64,000 nucleotides of DNA from UBA6055 sp965214085 (GTDB lineage: Bacteria; Chloroflexota; Anaerolineae; Aggregatilineales; Phototrophicaceae). The notes below the pieces were generated by a model. That model worked only from the letters and a program-made list of their open reading frames with translations. It was not told the origin of the DNA and did no database searches. Location of the stretch: positions 1,550,001 through 1,614,000 of the forward strand of contig OZ243937.1 in the NCBI GenBank assembly GCA_965214085.1, read 5' to 3'. How positions within the stretch are numbered: the stretch's first letter is position 1; each line of letters opens with the position of its first letter. The position numbers and the translations under genes were made by a program. Positions 53,041 to 61,842 of this stretch are shown here, in pieces.

Positions 53041-53940
53041 ATGGCGCAGGATATTATGGACGCTATCAGAATCGAAAGGCTGATGAGCGCGGCCCAGCAC
53101 GATCAAGCGGTCGAACTGCAGAAGACCTACTGGGGCGCCGACGCCAAGAATCTCGTCCCGCGCCACATGCTTTTCTCGATTTCTCATTACGGCGGCCATA
53201 TCCTGGGCGCTTATGACGGGCGGGAGCTGATCGGCTTCGTCATGGGCTTTGTCGGCACAGACATTGATTTCGACGATCGCGACGCGCGCCCGGCCATGGC
53301 CAACTTGCTGATTATGTCCAAGCGCATGCTGGTGCTGCCCGGCTATCGCGGGCGCAATATCGGCTATCGCCTCAAGCTGGCGCAGCGTGATATCGCCATG
53401 AAGCAGGCCATTCGCCTGGTCACCTGGACGGTTGATCCACTGCTGGCGGCCAACGCCCACTTGAATATTCGCAAGCTGGGCGCGGTCATCCAGCGCTTCT
53501 CGGCCAACTATTTCGGGCTGGATGAGCCGCACAGCTTGCGCGCCGATCGCTTGATCGTTGAGTGGTGGGTTGCGCATCGCCGTGTTGTCGAGCGCGCGGC
53601 CGGGCGTGGCAGCAAATTGACGCTGCGTCAATATCTGGATGTCCAGGCTCCGATAGTCAATCGGGCTGATGCCAGCGGCGATTGGCTGCGGCCGCGTCCC
53701 ATGACTGCCGTGCCCGGCTCGTCATTCGCTCTGGTGGAGATCCCGGCCGATTTCCGCGAGCTTGAAGCAGCTGCAATGCCATTGGCGGACCAGTGGCGCT
53801 ATCACATACGGCATGTATTCAGTAAAATGCTAGGCGCGGGTTTCGTTGTGACGGATTTTCTCACCGATCAATTCGAAAGCCGCAGGGGTACCTTTTATTT
53901 GCTGAGCCGTCACTTTGACGACGAAGATCGCAAGAATTGA
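53041..53940 (+). CDS. GNAT-superfamily acetyltransferase-like protein
   Basis: A 299-residue protein of the predicted GNAT group represented by COG3375. The N-terminal ~150 residues have the fold: GAYDGRELIGFVMGF, LLIMSKRMLVLPGYRGRNIGYRLK (acetyl-CoA loop R-G-x-N-I-G) and AIRLVTWTVDPLLAANAHLNIRKLG. The C-terminal half is lineage-specific. I start at the ATG at 53041; TTG at 53035 and ATG at 53056 are alternatives. The substrate is unknown. Confidence 0.78.
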   Translation: MAQDIMDAIRIERLMSAAQHDQAVELQKTYWGADAKNLVPRHMLFSISHYGGHILGAYDGRELIGFVMGFVGTDIDFDDRDARPAMANLLIMSKRMLVLPGYRGRNIGYRLKLAQRDIAMKQAIRLVTWTVDPLLAANAHLNIRKLGAVIQRFSANYFGLDEPHSLRADRLIVEWWVAHRRVVERAAGRGSKLTLRQYLDVQAPIVNRADASGDWLRPRPMTAVPGSSFALVEIPADFRELEAAAMPLADQWRYHIRHVFSKMLGAGFVVTDFLTDQFESRRGTFYLLSRHFDDEDRKN

Positions 53941-53965
53941 AGATCGCAAGCATTAAGGCGGGCAA

Positions 53966-54790
53966 ATGACATTTAATGGCGATTCCGTTGCTTTCATCGG
54001 CGCGGGTATGATGGGTGAAGCCATGATCAAAGGCTTGCTGCATCAGCAAGTTCTAGCGCCGGATAAGATCACAGCCGCCGATCCCCGCGCCGAGCACCTG
54101 GATGCTCTGCGCCAGCGCTATGGCATCCACACCACAACCGACAACGTCGCGGCAGCTGAAGCGGGTGACGCGCTGGTGCTTGCCGTCAAGCCGCAGGTGA
54201 TAGACAAAGTCCTTGCCGAGTTGAGCGGCCATGTTGACAGCATGAGTTTGATCGTCAGCATCGTTGCCGGCGTGGAATCAAAGACCATCTCCGAAAGCTT
54301 GCGCAACGGACGCGTCGTGCGCTCGATGCCTAATACACCCGGGCAAATCGGGCGGGGCATCACCGTTTGGACCGCTGCGCCGCAAGTCGCGGACATGCAA
54401 CGCCAACAGGCGGAAATGCTCTTGGGCGCCTTGGGTGATCAGATCTACGCCAATGACGAAAGCTTTCTTGATATGGCGACGGCGCTCAGCGGCTCAGGCC
54501 CCGCTTATGTCTTCATGTTTATGGAAGCGCTGATTGACGCCGGCGTGCACATGGGTTTCGCCCGCCGCGATGCCGAGAAGCTGGTGACCCTGACCTTGTT
54601 GGGCTCGGTGCAGTATGCGCAGCAATCCGGCTTGCACCCGGCGCAACTGCGCAATCAGGTGACGAGCCCGGGCGGCACCACCGCCGCCGCGCTGCATGAG
54701 ATGGAGAAGGGCGGCTTGCGCACGGTACTTTCCGAAGGCGTCTGGGCCGCCTACCGCCGCTCGCAGGCTCTGGGCGCGAAATCGGACTGA
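53966..54790 (+). CDS. proC: Pyrroline-5-carboxylate reductase
   Basis: Last step of proline synthesis. The 274-residue protein has the Rossmann entry VAFIGAGMMGEAMIKGLL, MPNTPGQIGRGIT, and the signature LSGSGPAYVFMFMEALIDAGVHMGF, then QVTSPGGTTAAALHEMEKGG. It ends before the non-coding stretch leading to atpA. Confidence 0.95.
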   Translation: MTFNGDSVAFIGAGMMGEAMIKGLLHQQVLAPDKITAADPRAEHLDALRQRYGIHTTTDNVAAAEAGDALVLAVKPQVIDKVLAELSGHVDSMSLIVSIVAGVESKTISESLRNGRVVRSMPNTPGQIGRGITVWTAAPQVADMQRQQAEMLLGALGDQIYANDESFLDMATALSGSGPAYVFMFMEALIDAGVHMGFARRDAEKLVTLTLLGSVQYAQQSGLHPAQLRNQVTSPGGTTAAALHEMEKGGLRTVLSEGVWAAYRRSQALGAKSD

Positions 54791-54911
54791 TTCAGGTGCA
54801 GGCGCCGCTTGTATACACTGCCACTCGCTGGCAAAATCAAGTTGCCGCAACCGTTGCGACCGCTGTTGAAGCGTCGCTAACAGGTTCGGATTAGCAAGTG
54901 CCAGAATCCAT

Positions 54912-54929
54912 TTGTGAAATAATGGACAA
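54912..54929. promoter_or_regulatory. Candidate Rex operator upstream of atpA
   Basis: TTGTGAAATAATGGACAA is an 18-base imperfect inverted repeat with the Rex half-site TTGTGAA on the left and a CAA end on the right (6 of 9 half-site positions match). It overlaps the -35 box of the promoter at 54923-54951. rex itself is encoded 6 kb downstream. Confidence 0.55.
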
Positions 54930-54951
54930 GTAACGGCTCGTACGCTACAAT
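54923..54951 (+). promoter_or_regulatory. Promoter of the F1 ATP synthase operon
   Basis: TGGACA (54923-54928), a 17-base spacer and TACAAT (54946-54951), five of six matches each. Transcription would give a leader of about 140 bases before the atpA ATG. The rest of the 54791-55098 gap shows no gene. Confidence 0.65.
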
Positions 54952-55098
54952 ATCAGCAGTTTTGCCGTGAAATATCTGTCGTACAAGAAAACTTGGTGAT
55001 CGACAGGTTTAGCGCGTAACCGAAACGCACTGTATTTCGTCCGCGTGGACGAGACTTATCGTCAGCAACTGAATAGAGCTAGCGCAAGGAGCCAGCGA

Positions 55099-56604
55099 AT
55101 GGCAGACAACATTTACGATTCGATTCTGGAGCAAATCAAAGATATCGAGCTTGGCAAGCTCGAATCGGTTGAAGTCGGCTATGTCGAAGAAGTTGGCGAT
55201 GGCATCGCCCGCGTTTCCGGCTTGGACAATGTGCGCTATAACGAACTGGTGGAATTCGATAACGGCGTCGCCGGCATCGCCTTTAACCTGGAGAAAGACA
55301 ACGTTGGCGTCATCATCATGGGCGCCTACGATGACATCCAGGAAGGCGACACGGTAAGCGCGCTTGAACGCATCGCTTCCGTGCCAGTCGGCATGGGCAT
55401 GGTTGGCCGCGTGGTAAACGCGCTGGGTGAGCCCATCGACGGCCGTGGTCCCGTCCAGTTTGACGAATATTACAATATCGAACGCATTGCGCCCGGCGTC
55501 ATGGAACGGCGCAGCGTCGATCGCCCGGTGCAGACTGGCATCCTGGCCATCGACACCATGATCCCGATCGGGCGCGGACAGCGCGAGCTCATCATCGGCG
55601 ACCGTCAGACGGGCAAAACCGCCGTGGCGCTGGATACCATCGTCAATCAAGGCGGCGAGGATATGTATTGCATTTACGTCGCCATCGGCAAACGCCGCGG
55701 TGAAGTGGCGCGCATCCGCGAAACGCTGGAACGTGAAGGCGCTATGGAGTACACCACGTTGGTTGTGGCTTCAGCTTCGGACGCGGCGGCTCTGCAGTAT
55801 ATGGCGCCTTACGCTGGCTGCGCCATCGGCGAGTGGTTCATGGAGAATGGCAAGGACGCGCTGGTCATTTACGATGACCTTTCCAAGCACGCCAACGCCT
55901 ACAGACAAGTTTCGCTCTTGATGCGGCGCCCGCCTGGACGAGAAGCCTTTCCCGGCGATGTATTCTATCTGCACAGCCGCTTGTTGGAGCGCGCTGCGCA
56001 GCTCAGCGATGAGCGCGGCGGAGGCAGCTTGACGGCATTGCCAGTCATCGAAACTTTGCTGGGCGATGTGTCCGCCTTTATCCCTACCAACGTCATATCC
56101 ATTACCGATGGCCAGATTTATTTGGAATCGGAATTGTTCAACGCTGGCTTGCGCCCGGCGCTGAATACCGGCATCAGCGTCAGCCGCGTGGGCAGCGCGG
56201 CGCAAACGCGCGTCATGAAAGACGTGGCCGGCGGCCTCAAATTGCAGATGGCGCAATTCCGCGACTTGGCGGCTTTCGCCCAATTCGGCTCCAACCTGGA
56301 CAAAGCCACGCAGCAGCAACTCGATCGCGGCATGCGCTTGACCGAGCTGTTTAAGCAGGTGCAATATCAAACGCTGTCGCTGGAAGACCAAGTCGCGCTC
56401 ACTTATGCCGGCACCAGCGGACTGACAGACGATGTGCCTGTGGAACGAATGCTGGACTGGAAGGCGGAATTCTTGCGCTCCTTCCGCACGCAATTCTCGG
56501 AGACGGGCGAGTTTATCCGCGAGAATCGCAACGAGAAAGCCAAAGACGAGGTTGAGACAAAACTGGAAACCGACATCAAGACCTTTAACGAGGCCTGGGC
56601 TTAG
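55099..56604 (+). CDS. atpA: ATP synthase F1 subunit alpha
   Basis: Non-catalytic nucleotide-binding subunit of F1. 501 residues from the ATG at 55099, behind AAGGAG; the frame runs further up to 55045 but loses the family N-terminus. Walker A GDRQTGKT starts at residue 167; VERMLDWKAEFLRSF lies near the end. First gene of the cluster atpA-atpG-atpD-atpC. The delta subunit gene that normally precedes it is missing here. Confidence 0.97.
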   Translation: MADNIYDSILEQIKDIELGKLESVEVGYVEEVGDGIARVSGLDNVRYNELVEFDNGVAGIAFNLEKDNVGVIIMGAYDDIQEGDTVSALERIASVPVGMGMVGRVVNALGEPIDGRGPVQFDEYYNIERIAPGVMERRSVDRPVQTGILAIDTMIPIGRGQRELIIGDRQTGKTAVALDTIVNQGGEDMYCIYVAIGKRRGEVARIRETLEREGAMEYTTLVVASASDAAALQYMAPYAGCAIGEWFMENGKDALVIYDDLSKHANAYRQVSLLMRRPPGREAFPGDVFYLHSRLLERAAQLSDERGGGSLTALPVIETLLGDVSAFIPTNVISITDGQIYLESELFNAGLRPALNTGISVSRVGSAAQTRVMKDVAGGLKLQMAQFRDLAAFAQFGSNLDKATQQQLDRGMRLTELFKQVQYQTLSLEDQVALTYAGTSGLTDDVPVERMLDWKAEFLRSFRTQFSETGEFIRENRNEKAKDEVETKLETDIKTFNEAWA

Positions 56605-56636
56605 TGCTGCCAGCGAAAGCAGAAGGGAGACGCTAG

Positions 56637-57605
56637 ATGCCCACGCTCAGAGAAGTCAAGAATCGCATCCGCAGCGTGCGGAATATCACGCAGATAACGC
56701 GGGCGCTGGAAGCGGTATCCGCCTCTCGCGTTCGACGCGCGCAGGCGCGTGTATTGGCCAGCCGCGCCTTTGCCGAGAAAGCCTGGGAGATTCTGGTCAA
56801 CATCCAGGCGGCCAGCAAATCAGTGCCCCTGCATCCGCTATTGACGCAGCGCGAGGAAGTCCAGCGCGTTATGGTTGTGGTGATAACTTCCGATCGCGGT
56901 TTGGCCGGCGCCTACAACACCAATATCCTGCGTGTGGCGCAGCGCTTTGACGAGCGGCTGGGCAAGCCGGTGGATTATGTCGCCGTCGGCCGCAAATCGC
57001 GCGATTCGCTGGTCCGCTCTGGCGCGAACATCGTCGCCTCTTTCAGCGATTTGCCGGCGACGCCGACCATTGCCGATATTACGCCGATAGCGCGCATCGC
57101 TATGGATGCCTACCTCAGCGGTCAAGTTGACGAGGTGCTCATCGCCTATACCGACTTCATCACTATGCTGGCGCAGCGTCCGGCGGTGCTGGGCTGGCTG
57201 CCGCTGACGACCGAAACGATCGCCCAGCAGGTGGCCGCCGAATACGTGAAGGACGTCGCGGCTGTCAGCGAGGGCACGCAGAATTACGACTACGAACCGA
57301 GCGCGACCGCCGTTGTCGAAGAAATCGTACCGCGCTTCACGGAGCTGCAGCTCTATCAGGCGCTGCTGGAAGCGCAAGCCAGCGAGCACGCCGCCCGCAT
57401 GGCCGCCATGCGCAACGCCACCGACAACGCCACGCAAGTCACTGCCGACCTGGTGCTGCTCTACAACAAAGCGCGGCAAGCGGAAATCACGGCTGAAATC
57501 CTGGACATCGTTGGCGGGGCTAATGCGCTGCAACAAGCGATCGACAACAGCGCCGACGCTATCCTGGACGCGCAGCCGACCCAAGGACATTTGCTCGACG
57601 CCTGA
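56637..57605 (+). CDS. atpG: ATP synthase F1 subunit gamma
   Basis: Central stalk. 322 residues, a little longer than usual. The N-terminal helix LREVKNRIRSVRNITQITRALE and C-terminal helix ARMAAMRNATDNATQV form the coiled coil that turns inside the alpha/beta ring; VITSDRGLAGAYNTN is the conserved middle loop. The extra length lies between about 200 and 235 (KDVAAVSEGTQNYDYEP). It begins 32 bases after atpA. Confidence 0.96.
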   Translation: MPTLREVKNRIRSVRNITQITRALEAVSASRVRRAQARVLASRAFAEKAWEILVNIQAASKSVPLHPLLTQREEVQRVMVVVITSDRGLAGAYNTNILRVAQRFDERLGKPVDYVAVGRKSRDSLVRSGANIVASFSDLPATPTIADITPIARIAMDAYLSGQVDEVLIAYTDFITMLAQRPAVLGWLPLTTETIAQQVAAEYVKDVAAVSEGTQNYDYEPSATAVVEEIVPRFTELQLYQALLEAQASEHAARMAAMRNATDNATQVTADLVLLYNKARQAEITAEILDIVGGANALQQAIDNSADAILDAQPTQGHLLDA

Positions 57606-57660
57606 GCCCAAAGTCAAAATGCGCTCAGCCAACCGGAAACTCAAGTAAGGAGCTTGGAAG

Positions 57661-59064
57661 ATGGCAGAAATTCAAGGGACGGTAACGCAAGTGCTGGGCA
57701 ACGTAGTGGATGTCGAATTCCCGGCCGGCGCCTTGCCCGACATATTCGACGCGGTAGAAGTGCCGCGTGAAGACGCAGACGATCTTGTTCTTGAAGTCGA
57801 GCTGCATCTCGGCGATAGCGCCGTACGCACCGTGGCTATGGATTCGACCGATGGCTTGGCCAGAGGCGCCGCCGCGTATGGTACCGGTCAGCCGATTGCA
57901 GTGCCGGTGGGCGAGCCTACCTTGGGGCGAATCTTCAATGTGCTGGGCCGCCCGGTGGATATGGGCGCAGAGGTGCCGGATGATGCCGAGCGCCGCCCCA
58001 TCCACGCAGACGCGCCTTCATTCGAGGACCAGTCGCCGACCATTGAGGTCTTTGAGACCGGCATGAAAGTCATCGACCTGGTTGCCCCGATGACCAAAGG
58101 CGGCAAGACGGGCATTTTCGGCGGGGCCGGCGTCGGCAAAACCGTGACGATTCAGGAGTTGATCAACTCCATCGCTACGCAGCACGACGGCTTGTCCGTT
58201 TTTGCTGGCGTGGGCGAGCGCACCCGTGAGGGCACCGACCTCTATCACGAAATGAAAGAAGCCAATGTGCTCGACAAATTGGCTATGGTATTCGGCCAGA
58301 TGAACGAGCCGCCGGGCGTGCGCTTGCGCGTCGGCCTGTCCGGCTTGACGATGGCGGAATACTTCCGCGATCAGGGCCGCGATGTGCTCATCTTCATCGA
58401 CAACATCTTCCGCTATTCGCTGGCGGGCGCGGAAGTCTCGGCGCTGCTGGGGCGTATGCCCTCCGCGGTGGGTTACCAGCCCAACCTCGGCGAAGAAATG
58501 GGCATGCTGCAGGAGCGCATCACCTCCACGCGCAGCGGCTCGATCACCTCCATGCAAGCGGTTTACGTGCCGGCGGACGACTACTCCGATCCAGCGCCGG
58601 TCGCGGTTTTCACCCATCTGGACAGCACGATCGCGCTGGAACGCTCGATTGCGGCCCGCGGTCTCTTCCCGGCTGTGGATCCCCTCGCCAGCACCAGCAA
58701 TATCTTGCAGCCGGAAGTCGTGGGCGATGACCACTACGGCACCGCGCGCGAAGTTCAGCAGGTGCTGCAGCGTTACAAAGACCTGCAAGACATCATCGCT
58801 ATTCTGGGCGTGGAAGAATTGTCCGACGATGACAAGGTGCTGGTGGCGCGCGCGCGCAAAATGGAGAACTTCCTCAGCCAGCCAATGTTCGTGGCCGAGC
58901 AATTCACCGGGCAGGCCGGGCGCTACGTGTCCATCCGCGACACCGTGCGCGGCTTCCGCATGATTCTGGACGGCGAAGTCGACCAAATTCCCGAGCAGGA
59001 CTTCTATATGTGTGGTCCGATTGAGGATGTGCAGGAACGCTACGCGAACCGCCAAAGCGCCTAG
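57661..59064 (+). CDS. atpD: ATP synthase F1 subunit beta
   Basis: Catalytic subunit. 467 residues, Walker A GGAGVGKTV near 153-161, the catalytic Glu in GVGERTREG, Walker B DVLIFIDNIFR and the ATP-contact VPADDYSDPAP. The conserved DELSEED-type segment reads GVEELSDDDK. RBS AAGGAG precedes the ATG. It starts 55 bases after atpG. Confidence 0.97.
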   Translation: MAEIQGTVTQVLGNVVDVEFPAGALPDIFDAVEVPREDADDLVLEVELHLGDSAVRTVAMDSTDGLARGAAAYGTGQPIAVPVGEPTLGRIFNVLGRPVDMGAEVPDDAERRPIHADAPSFEDQSPTIEVFETGMKVIDLVAPMTKGGKTGIFGGAGVGKTVTIQELINSIATQHDGLSVFAGVGERTREGTDLYHEMKEANVLDKLAMVFGQMNEPPGVRLRVGLSGLTMAEYFRDQGRDVLIFIDNIFRYSLAGAEVSALLGRMPSAVGYQPNLGEEMGMLQERITSTRSGSITSMQAVYVPADDYSDPAPVAVFTHLDSTIALERSIAARGLFPAVDPLASTSNILQPEVVGDDHYGTAREVQQVLQRYKDLQDIIAILGVEELSDDDKVLVARARKMENFLSQPMFVAEQFTGQAGRYVSIRDTVRGFRMILDGEVDQIPEQDFYMCGPIEDVQERYANRQSA

Positions 59065-59073
59065 GAGCCAATC

Positions 59074-59526
59074 ATGCCGCTTCACATCGAGTTGGTGACG
59101 CAAGAGCAGAAGGTCTTTGAAGAAGCCGAAGCCGATATCGTCATTGTGCCGGCTGTCGAGGGCGAGATGGGTGTGTTGCCTAATCATGCGCCCGTATTGA
59201 CGACATTGACTTTTGGCGAGTTGGTCGTGCGTAAAGGCGCCGCCGAAGAGCGCTTTGCGGTGTATGGCGGCGTGGTCGACGTACGGCCCGACAAAGTGGT
59301 CGTCCTGGCTGATTTGGCTGAGTCGTCATACGCGCTGGATCTGGAAAAGGCGCAAGACGCGCGCGAACGGGCGCGGCAGCTATTGGACGACGGCCTGCCC
59401 GGCGCGGACAATCGCGAAGCCGAACTGGCATTGCGGCGCGCCAACCTCGCCGTGCGCATCAGCCTGAAAATCCGCAGTCGCGGCTCCATGCTGCGCATTC
59501 TTGATGAGGAGAGCGCTGAAGCCTGA
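59074..59526 (+). CDS. atpC: ATP synthase F1 subunit epsilon
   Basis: 150 residues. The N-terminal beta-sandwich has LVTQEQKVFEEAEADIVIVPAVEGEMGVLPNHAP in family order, followed by the C-terminal two-helix domain (KAQDARERARQLL, LALRRANLAVRI-type). It is 9 bases after atpD and is the last gene before the hairpin at 59562. Confidence 0.94.
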   Translation: MPLHIELVTQEQKVFEEAEADIVIVPAVEGEMGVLPNHAPVLTTLTFGELVVRKGAAEERFAVYGGVVDVRPDKVVVLADLAESSYALDLEKAQDARERARQLLDDGLPGADNREAELALRRANLAVRISLKIRSRGSMLRILDEESAEA

Positions 59527-59561
59527 TCCGTCAGTTTCCCTCGCAAAAGCCTTAAACCTTC

Positions 59562-59605
59562 CAACGCCCGGCGCTGCCTTTGTAGTCCGGGCGTTGATTT
59601 TGCTG
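59562..59605 (+). terminator. Terminator after atpC
   Basis: CAACGCCCGG and CCGGGCGTTG form a perfect 10-base stem with a 15-base loop, then ATTTTG. The T-run is short, so it may be leaky or partly rho-dependent. Confidence 0.6.
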
Positions 59606-59651
59606 TAGAATATCCATAAGTGTTCATTACAAATGAGCGTTGATAATTCCT

Positions 59652-60668
59652 ATGGCTCGCTTCGGAAAGCGTCTGGGCGTCGATTTGGGTACGGTGAATG
59701 TGCTCATCTATGACAGCGGCCGCATCGTATTGCAGGAGCCCTCGCTGGTCGCCCTGCTGGCGGAAGAGGAACGCATCGTCGACTTCGGCAACCCCGCGCG
59801 CGAAATGCTGGGGCGCGTCGACGACGAAGACATCCAGGTCATGCGTCCGCTGCAAAATGGCGTTATCGCCGACTATGAAGTGACCGAAGCGATGCTGGAG
59901 TACTTCTTTAGCAAGATCGCGGGCCGCATGCGCCTTTTCAGACCGTCGGTTATGGTCTCCGTGCCCTACGGCGCCACCAGCGTTGAAAAGCGTGCCGTTC
60001 GCGAAGCCATCCTGGCGGCGGGGGCGCGCGAGGTGCAATTGATGTGGGAGCCGCTGGCGTCGGCGCTGGGCGCGGGTTTGCCCGTCAGCACACCGGCCGG
60101 CGGCATGGTCGTGAATATCGGCGGCGGCATCACCGAAGCGGCTGTGTTGACCATGAACAACATCGTGCGGGCGGAGAGCGGGCGGGTCGGCGGGCTGCGT
60201 CTGGATGACGGCATCATCAGCTACGTGCGCCGCAAGTATAACTTGACGGTCGGCCAGCCCACCGCCGAGTCAATCAAAATCCAGATCGGCGCTGCCGTAG
60301 ACCAGCCGCAAGAACTCTCGATGGAGATTCAGGGCCGCGACAACGTGTCGGGCTTGCCGCGCACGGTTCGCGTCACCACCGGTGAGGTAGTGGAGGCGCT
60401 GGCTGAACCCCTGGGACAAATCGCTACCGTTGTTCGAGCCGTTCTGTCCACCACGCCGCCCGAATTGTCATCGGACATTATCGACCGCGGCATCGTGCTT
60501 AGCGGCGGCGGCGCGCTTCTGCGTGGCATCGACGCCTATCTGACGCGCGAAACCGGCGTGCCCGTATATCAAGCCGATACTCCCTTGATAAACGTTGTCG
60601 TGGGCTGCGGAAGAGCCCTGGAAGACCCCGCGATAATGCGGCGCTTGGCCCAAACCAATTACTTCTGA
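59652..60668 (+). CDS. mreB: MreB-family actin-like protein
   Basis: 338 residues from the ATG at 59652. Phosphate-1 loop GVDLGTVNVLIY, connect/phosphate-2 region MVVNIGGGITEAAVLT, and adenosine motif IVLSGGGALLRGID. It forms cytoskeletal filaments guiding wall synthesis in rod-shaped cells. No mreC, mreD or rodA lies next to it, so this may be a stand-alone paralogue. A TTG at 59640 would add four residues. Confidence 0.9.
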   Translation: MARFGKRLGVDLGTVNVLIYDSGRIVLQEPSLVALLAEEERIVDFGNPAREMLGRVDDEDIQVMRPLQNGVIADYEVTEAMLEYFFSKIAGRMRLFRPSVMVSVPYGATSVEKRAVREAILAAGAREVQLMWEPLASALGAGLPVSTPAGGMVVNIGGGITEAAVLTMNNIVRAESGRVGGLRLDDGIISYVRRKYNLTVGQPTAESIKIQIGAAVDQPQELSMEIQGRDNVSGLPRTVRVTTGEVVEALAEPLGQIATVVRAVLSTTPPELSSDIIDRGIVLSGGGALLRGIDAYLTRETGVPVYQADTPLINVVVGCGRALEDPAIMRRLAQTNYF

Positions 60669-60696
60669 TGCTGATATCAGTCGAGCGCCGGGGCTC

Positions 60697-61329
60697 TCAA
60701 CCATCGAGATAATATGTCATGCGCTGCAGATGCGTAACCGGGTCGATGTATTGGATTTGCACGCTGGCGGGCACGTTGATGTTGATGGGCGCGTAATTGA
60801 GTATGGCTTCTATGCCCGCTGCCACCACCTGGTCGGCCACTGACTGGGCGTGCTCGGCTGGCACCGCTAGCATGGCGATCTTGATGCCCTCCTCGCGGAT
60901 CGTGTCAGCCAATTTGCCAACGGGCCTGACGACGAACTTGCCGATTTGTTGACCAACGACGTCGGGGCTCACATCGAACAAGTGGGCAATGCGAAATCCC
61001 CGGTCCTGAAAGCCGCGATAATGCGAGATCGCGCTGCCCAGGTTGCCGGCGCCAATGACCACAACCAGCCATTCTTGATTGATCTTCAAGACATCCCGCA
61101 GCTTCTCGATGAGGAAATCAATTTGATATCCCGTGCCCTGCTTGCCGAAGCCGCCAAAGTGGGAGAGGTCTTTGCGAATCTGCGCCGAACTGATATCCAG
61201 GCGTTTGCCCAATTCATGCGAAGACGTCACCTGCTTGCCCTCTTGTCGCAAACGACGCAGCGCGCGCAGGTACAAGGGCAGGCGTCCGATGACAATATCC
61301 GGAATGGATGACGCTGCGTTGCCGGGCAT
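60697..61329 (-). CDS. rex: Redox-sensing transcriptional repressor Rex
   Basis: 210 residues from the ATG at 61329, with GAGGAAG upstream. The N-terminal winged helix (about 10-75) contains SSAQIRKDLSHFGGFGKQG, the Rex DNA-reading helix. The Rossmann domain has VVIGAGNLGSAISHY (93-98 loop) that binds NADH. The C-terminal helix for domain swapping is present. Rex leaves DNA when NADH/NAD+ rises. A longer frame to 61533 runs through repeat sequence and is rejected. A Rex-like site lies in its own leader. Confidence 0.96.
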   Translation of the reverse strand: MPGNAASSIPDIVIGRLPLYLRALRRLRQEGKQVTSSHELGKRLDISSAQIRKDLSHFGGFGKQGTGYQIDFLIEKLRDVLKINQEWLVVVIGAGNLGSAISHYRGFQDRGFRIAHLFDVSPDVVGQQIGKFVVRPVGKLADTIREEGIKIAMLAVPAEHAQSVADQVVAAGIEAILNYAPININVPASVQIQYIDPVTHLQRMTYYLDG

Positions 61330-61353
61330 GAAAAGCGCTTCCTCACAGCCGGA

Positions 61354-61371
61354 TTGTGAAACTTTATACAA
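61354..61371. promoter_or_regulatory. Candidate Rex operator in the rex promoter region
   Basis: TTGTGAAACTTTATACAA on the plus strand (TTGTATAAAGTTTCACAA on the coding strand of rex) matches the Rex pattern TTGTGAA-n4-TTCACAA with three differences. It lies 25 bases before the rex ATG and contains the -10-like TATAAA, so Rex would block its own gene. Confidence 0.65.
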
Positions 61372-61473
61372 TAGACATCCTACCATTTCGCCGCCTTCCT
61401 CGCTAGCTGGCATGGGGCAGCATGCGCAGCAAAAGCGCCGCGTCGTCATCGTTGAAGGCGCGGCCCGTTTCCC

Positions 61474-61560
61474 CAGGGCAATCGCATCAAAATGGTAGTG
61501 ACTGAAATGGCGCAAATTTGTACCGAAAATCAAACACAGAGTCCACAGAGTGCGCAGAAA
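61474..61560 (+). repeat. CACAGAG-type dispersed repeat, split copy
   Basis: CCAGGGCAATCGCATCAAAA at 61474-61493, about 38 unrelated bases, then AAACACAGAGTCCACAGAG from 61532. The two halves of the family unit are separated, as if by insertion or decay. Confidence 0.5.
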
Positions 61561-61682
61561 AAAGCAATAATGAAAGCTTAGGTCATAAGTCAGGAGTGAT
61601 TATGAGAGATATTTGAAGTCTTTTTGATGCTTCTTGCCGTATTCCAGTCCATCGACTGCTTTGACTAGTCGTCTAATCACCT

Positions 61683-61740
61683 AAATCTCTGTGTCCTCTG
61701 TGTCCTCTGTGGTTAAATTTTTTTGATGCGATTGCCCTGC
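61683..61740 (-). repeat. CACAGAG-type dispersed repeat, fullest copy
   Basis: On the minus strand it reads GCAGGGCAATCGCATCAAAA, a run of A/T, AACCACAGAG and two more GACACAGAG units. It is the clearest full-length member and defines the family order. It faces the copy at 61474, making a large inverted pair between rex and the GbsR-type gene. Confidence 0.75.
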
Positions 61741-61757
61741 CCGTTTCCCAGCCCTGC

Positions 61758-61786
61758 TTGTAAGCCGCCCGCCGCAATGATAGAAT
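61758..61786 (+). promoter_or_regulatory. Promoter of the GbsR-type regulator
   Basis: TTGTAA (61758-61763), a 17-base spacer and TAGAAT (61781-61786) lie 57 bases before the ATG. Confidence 0.5.
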
Positions 61787-61842
61787 GACGGTACAGTCGC
61801 GTACCGAGTCTACGCGCTCGAATTGGGAGAAGCTCAAGCGCC

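Noticed and set aside
58018..59187. 389-codon open frame on the minus strand opposite atpD
   Set aside because: It is a shadow of the strongly conserved atpD frame; its translation is His/Ala/Arg-rich with no family features.
61330..61533. Longer Rex with 68 extra N-terminal residues
   Set aside because: The extension covers the RBS, the operator and a dispersed repeat and has no family similarity.
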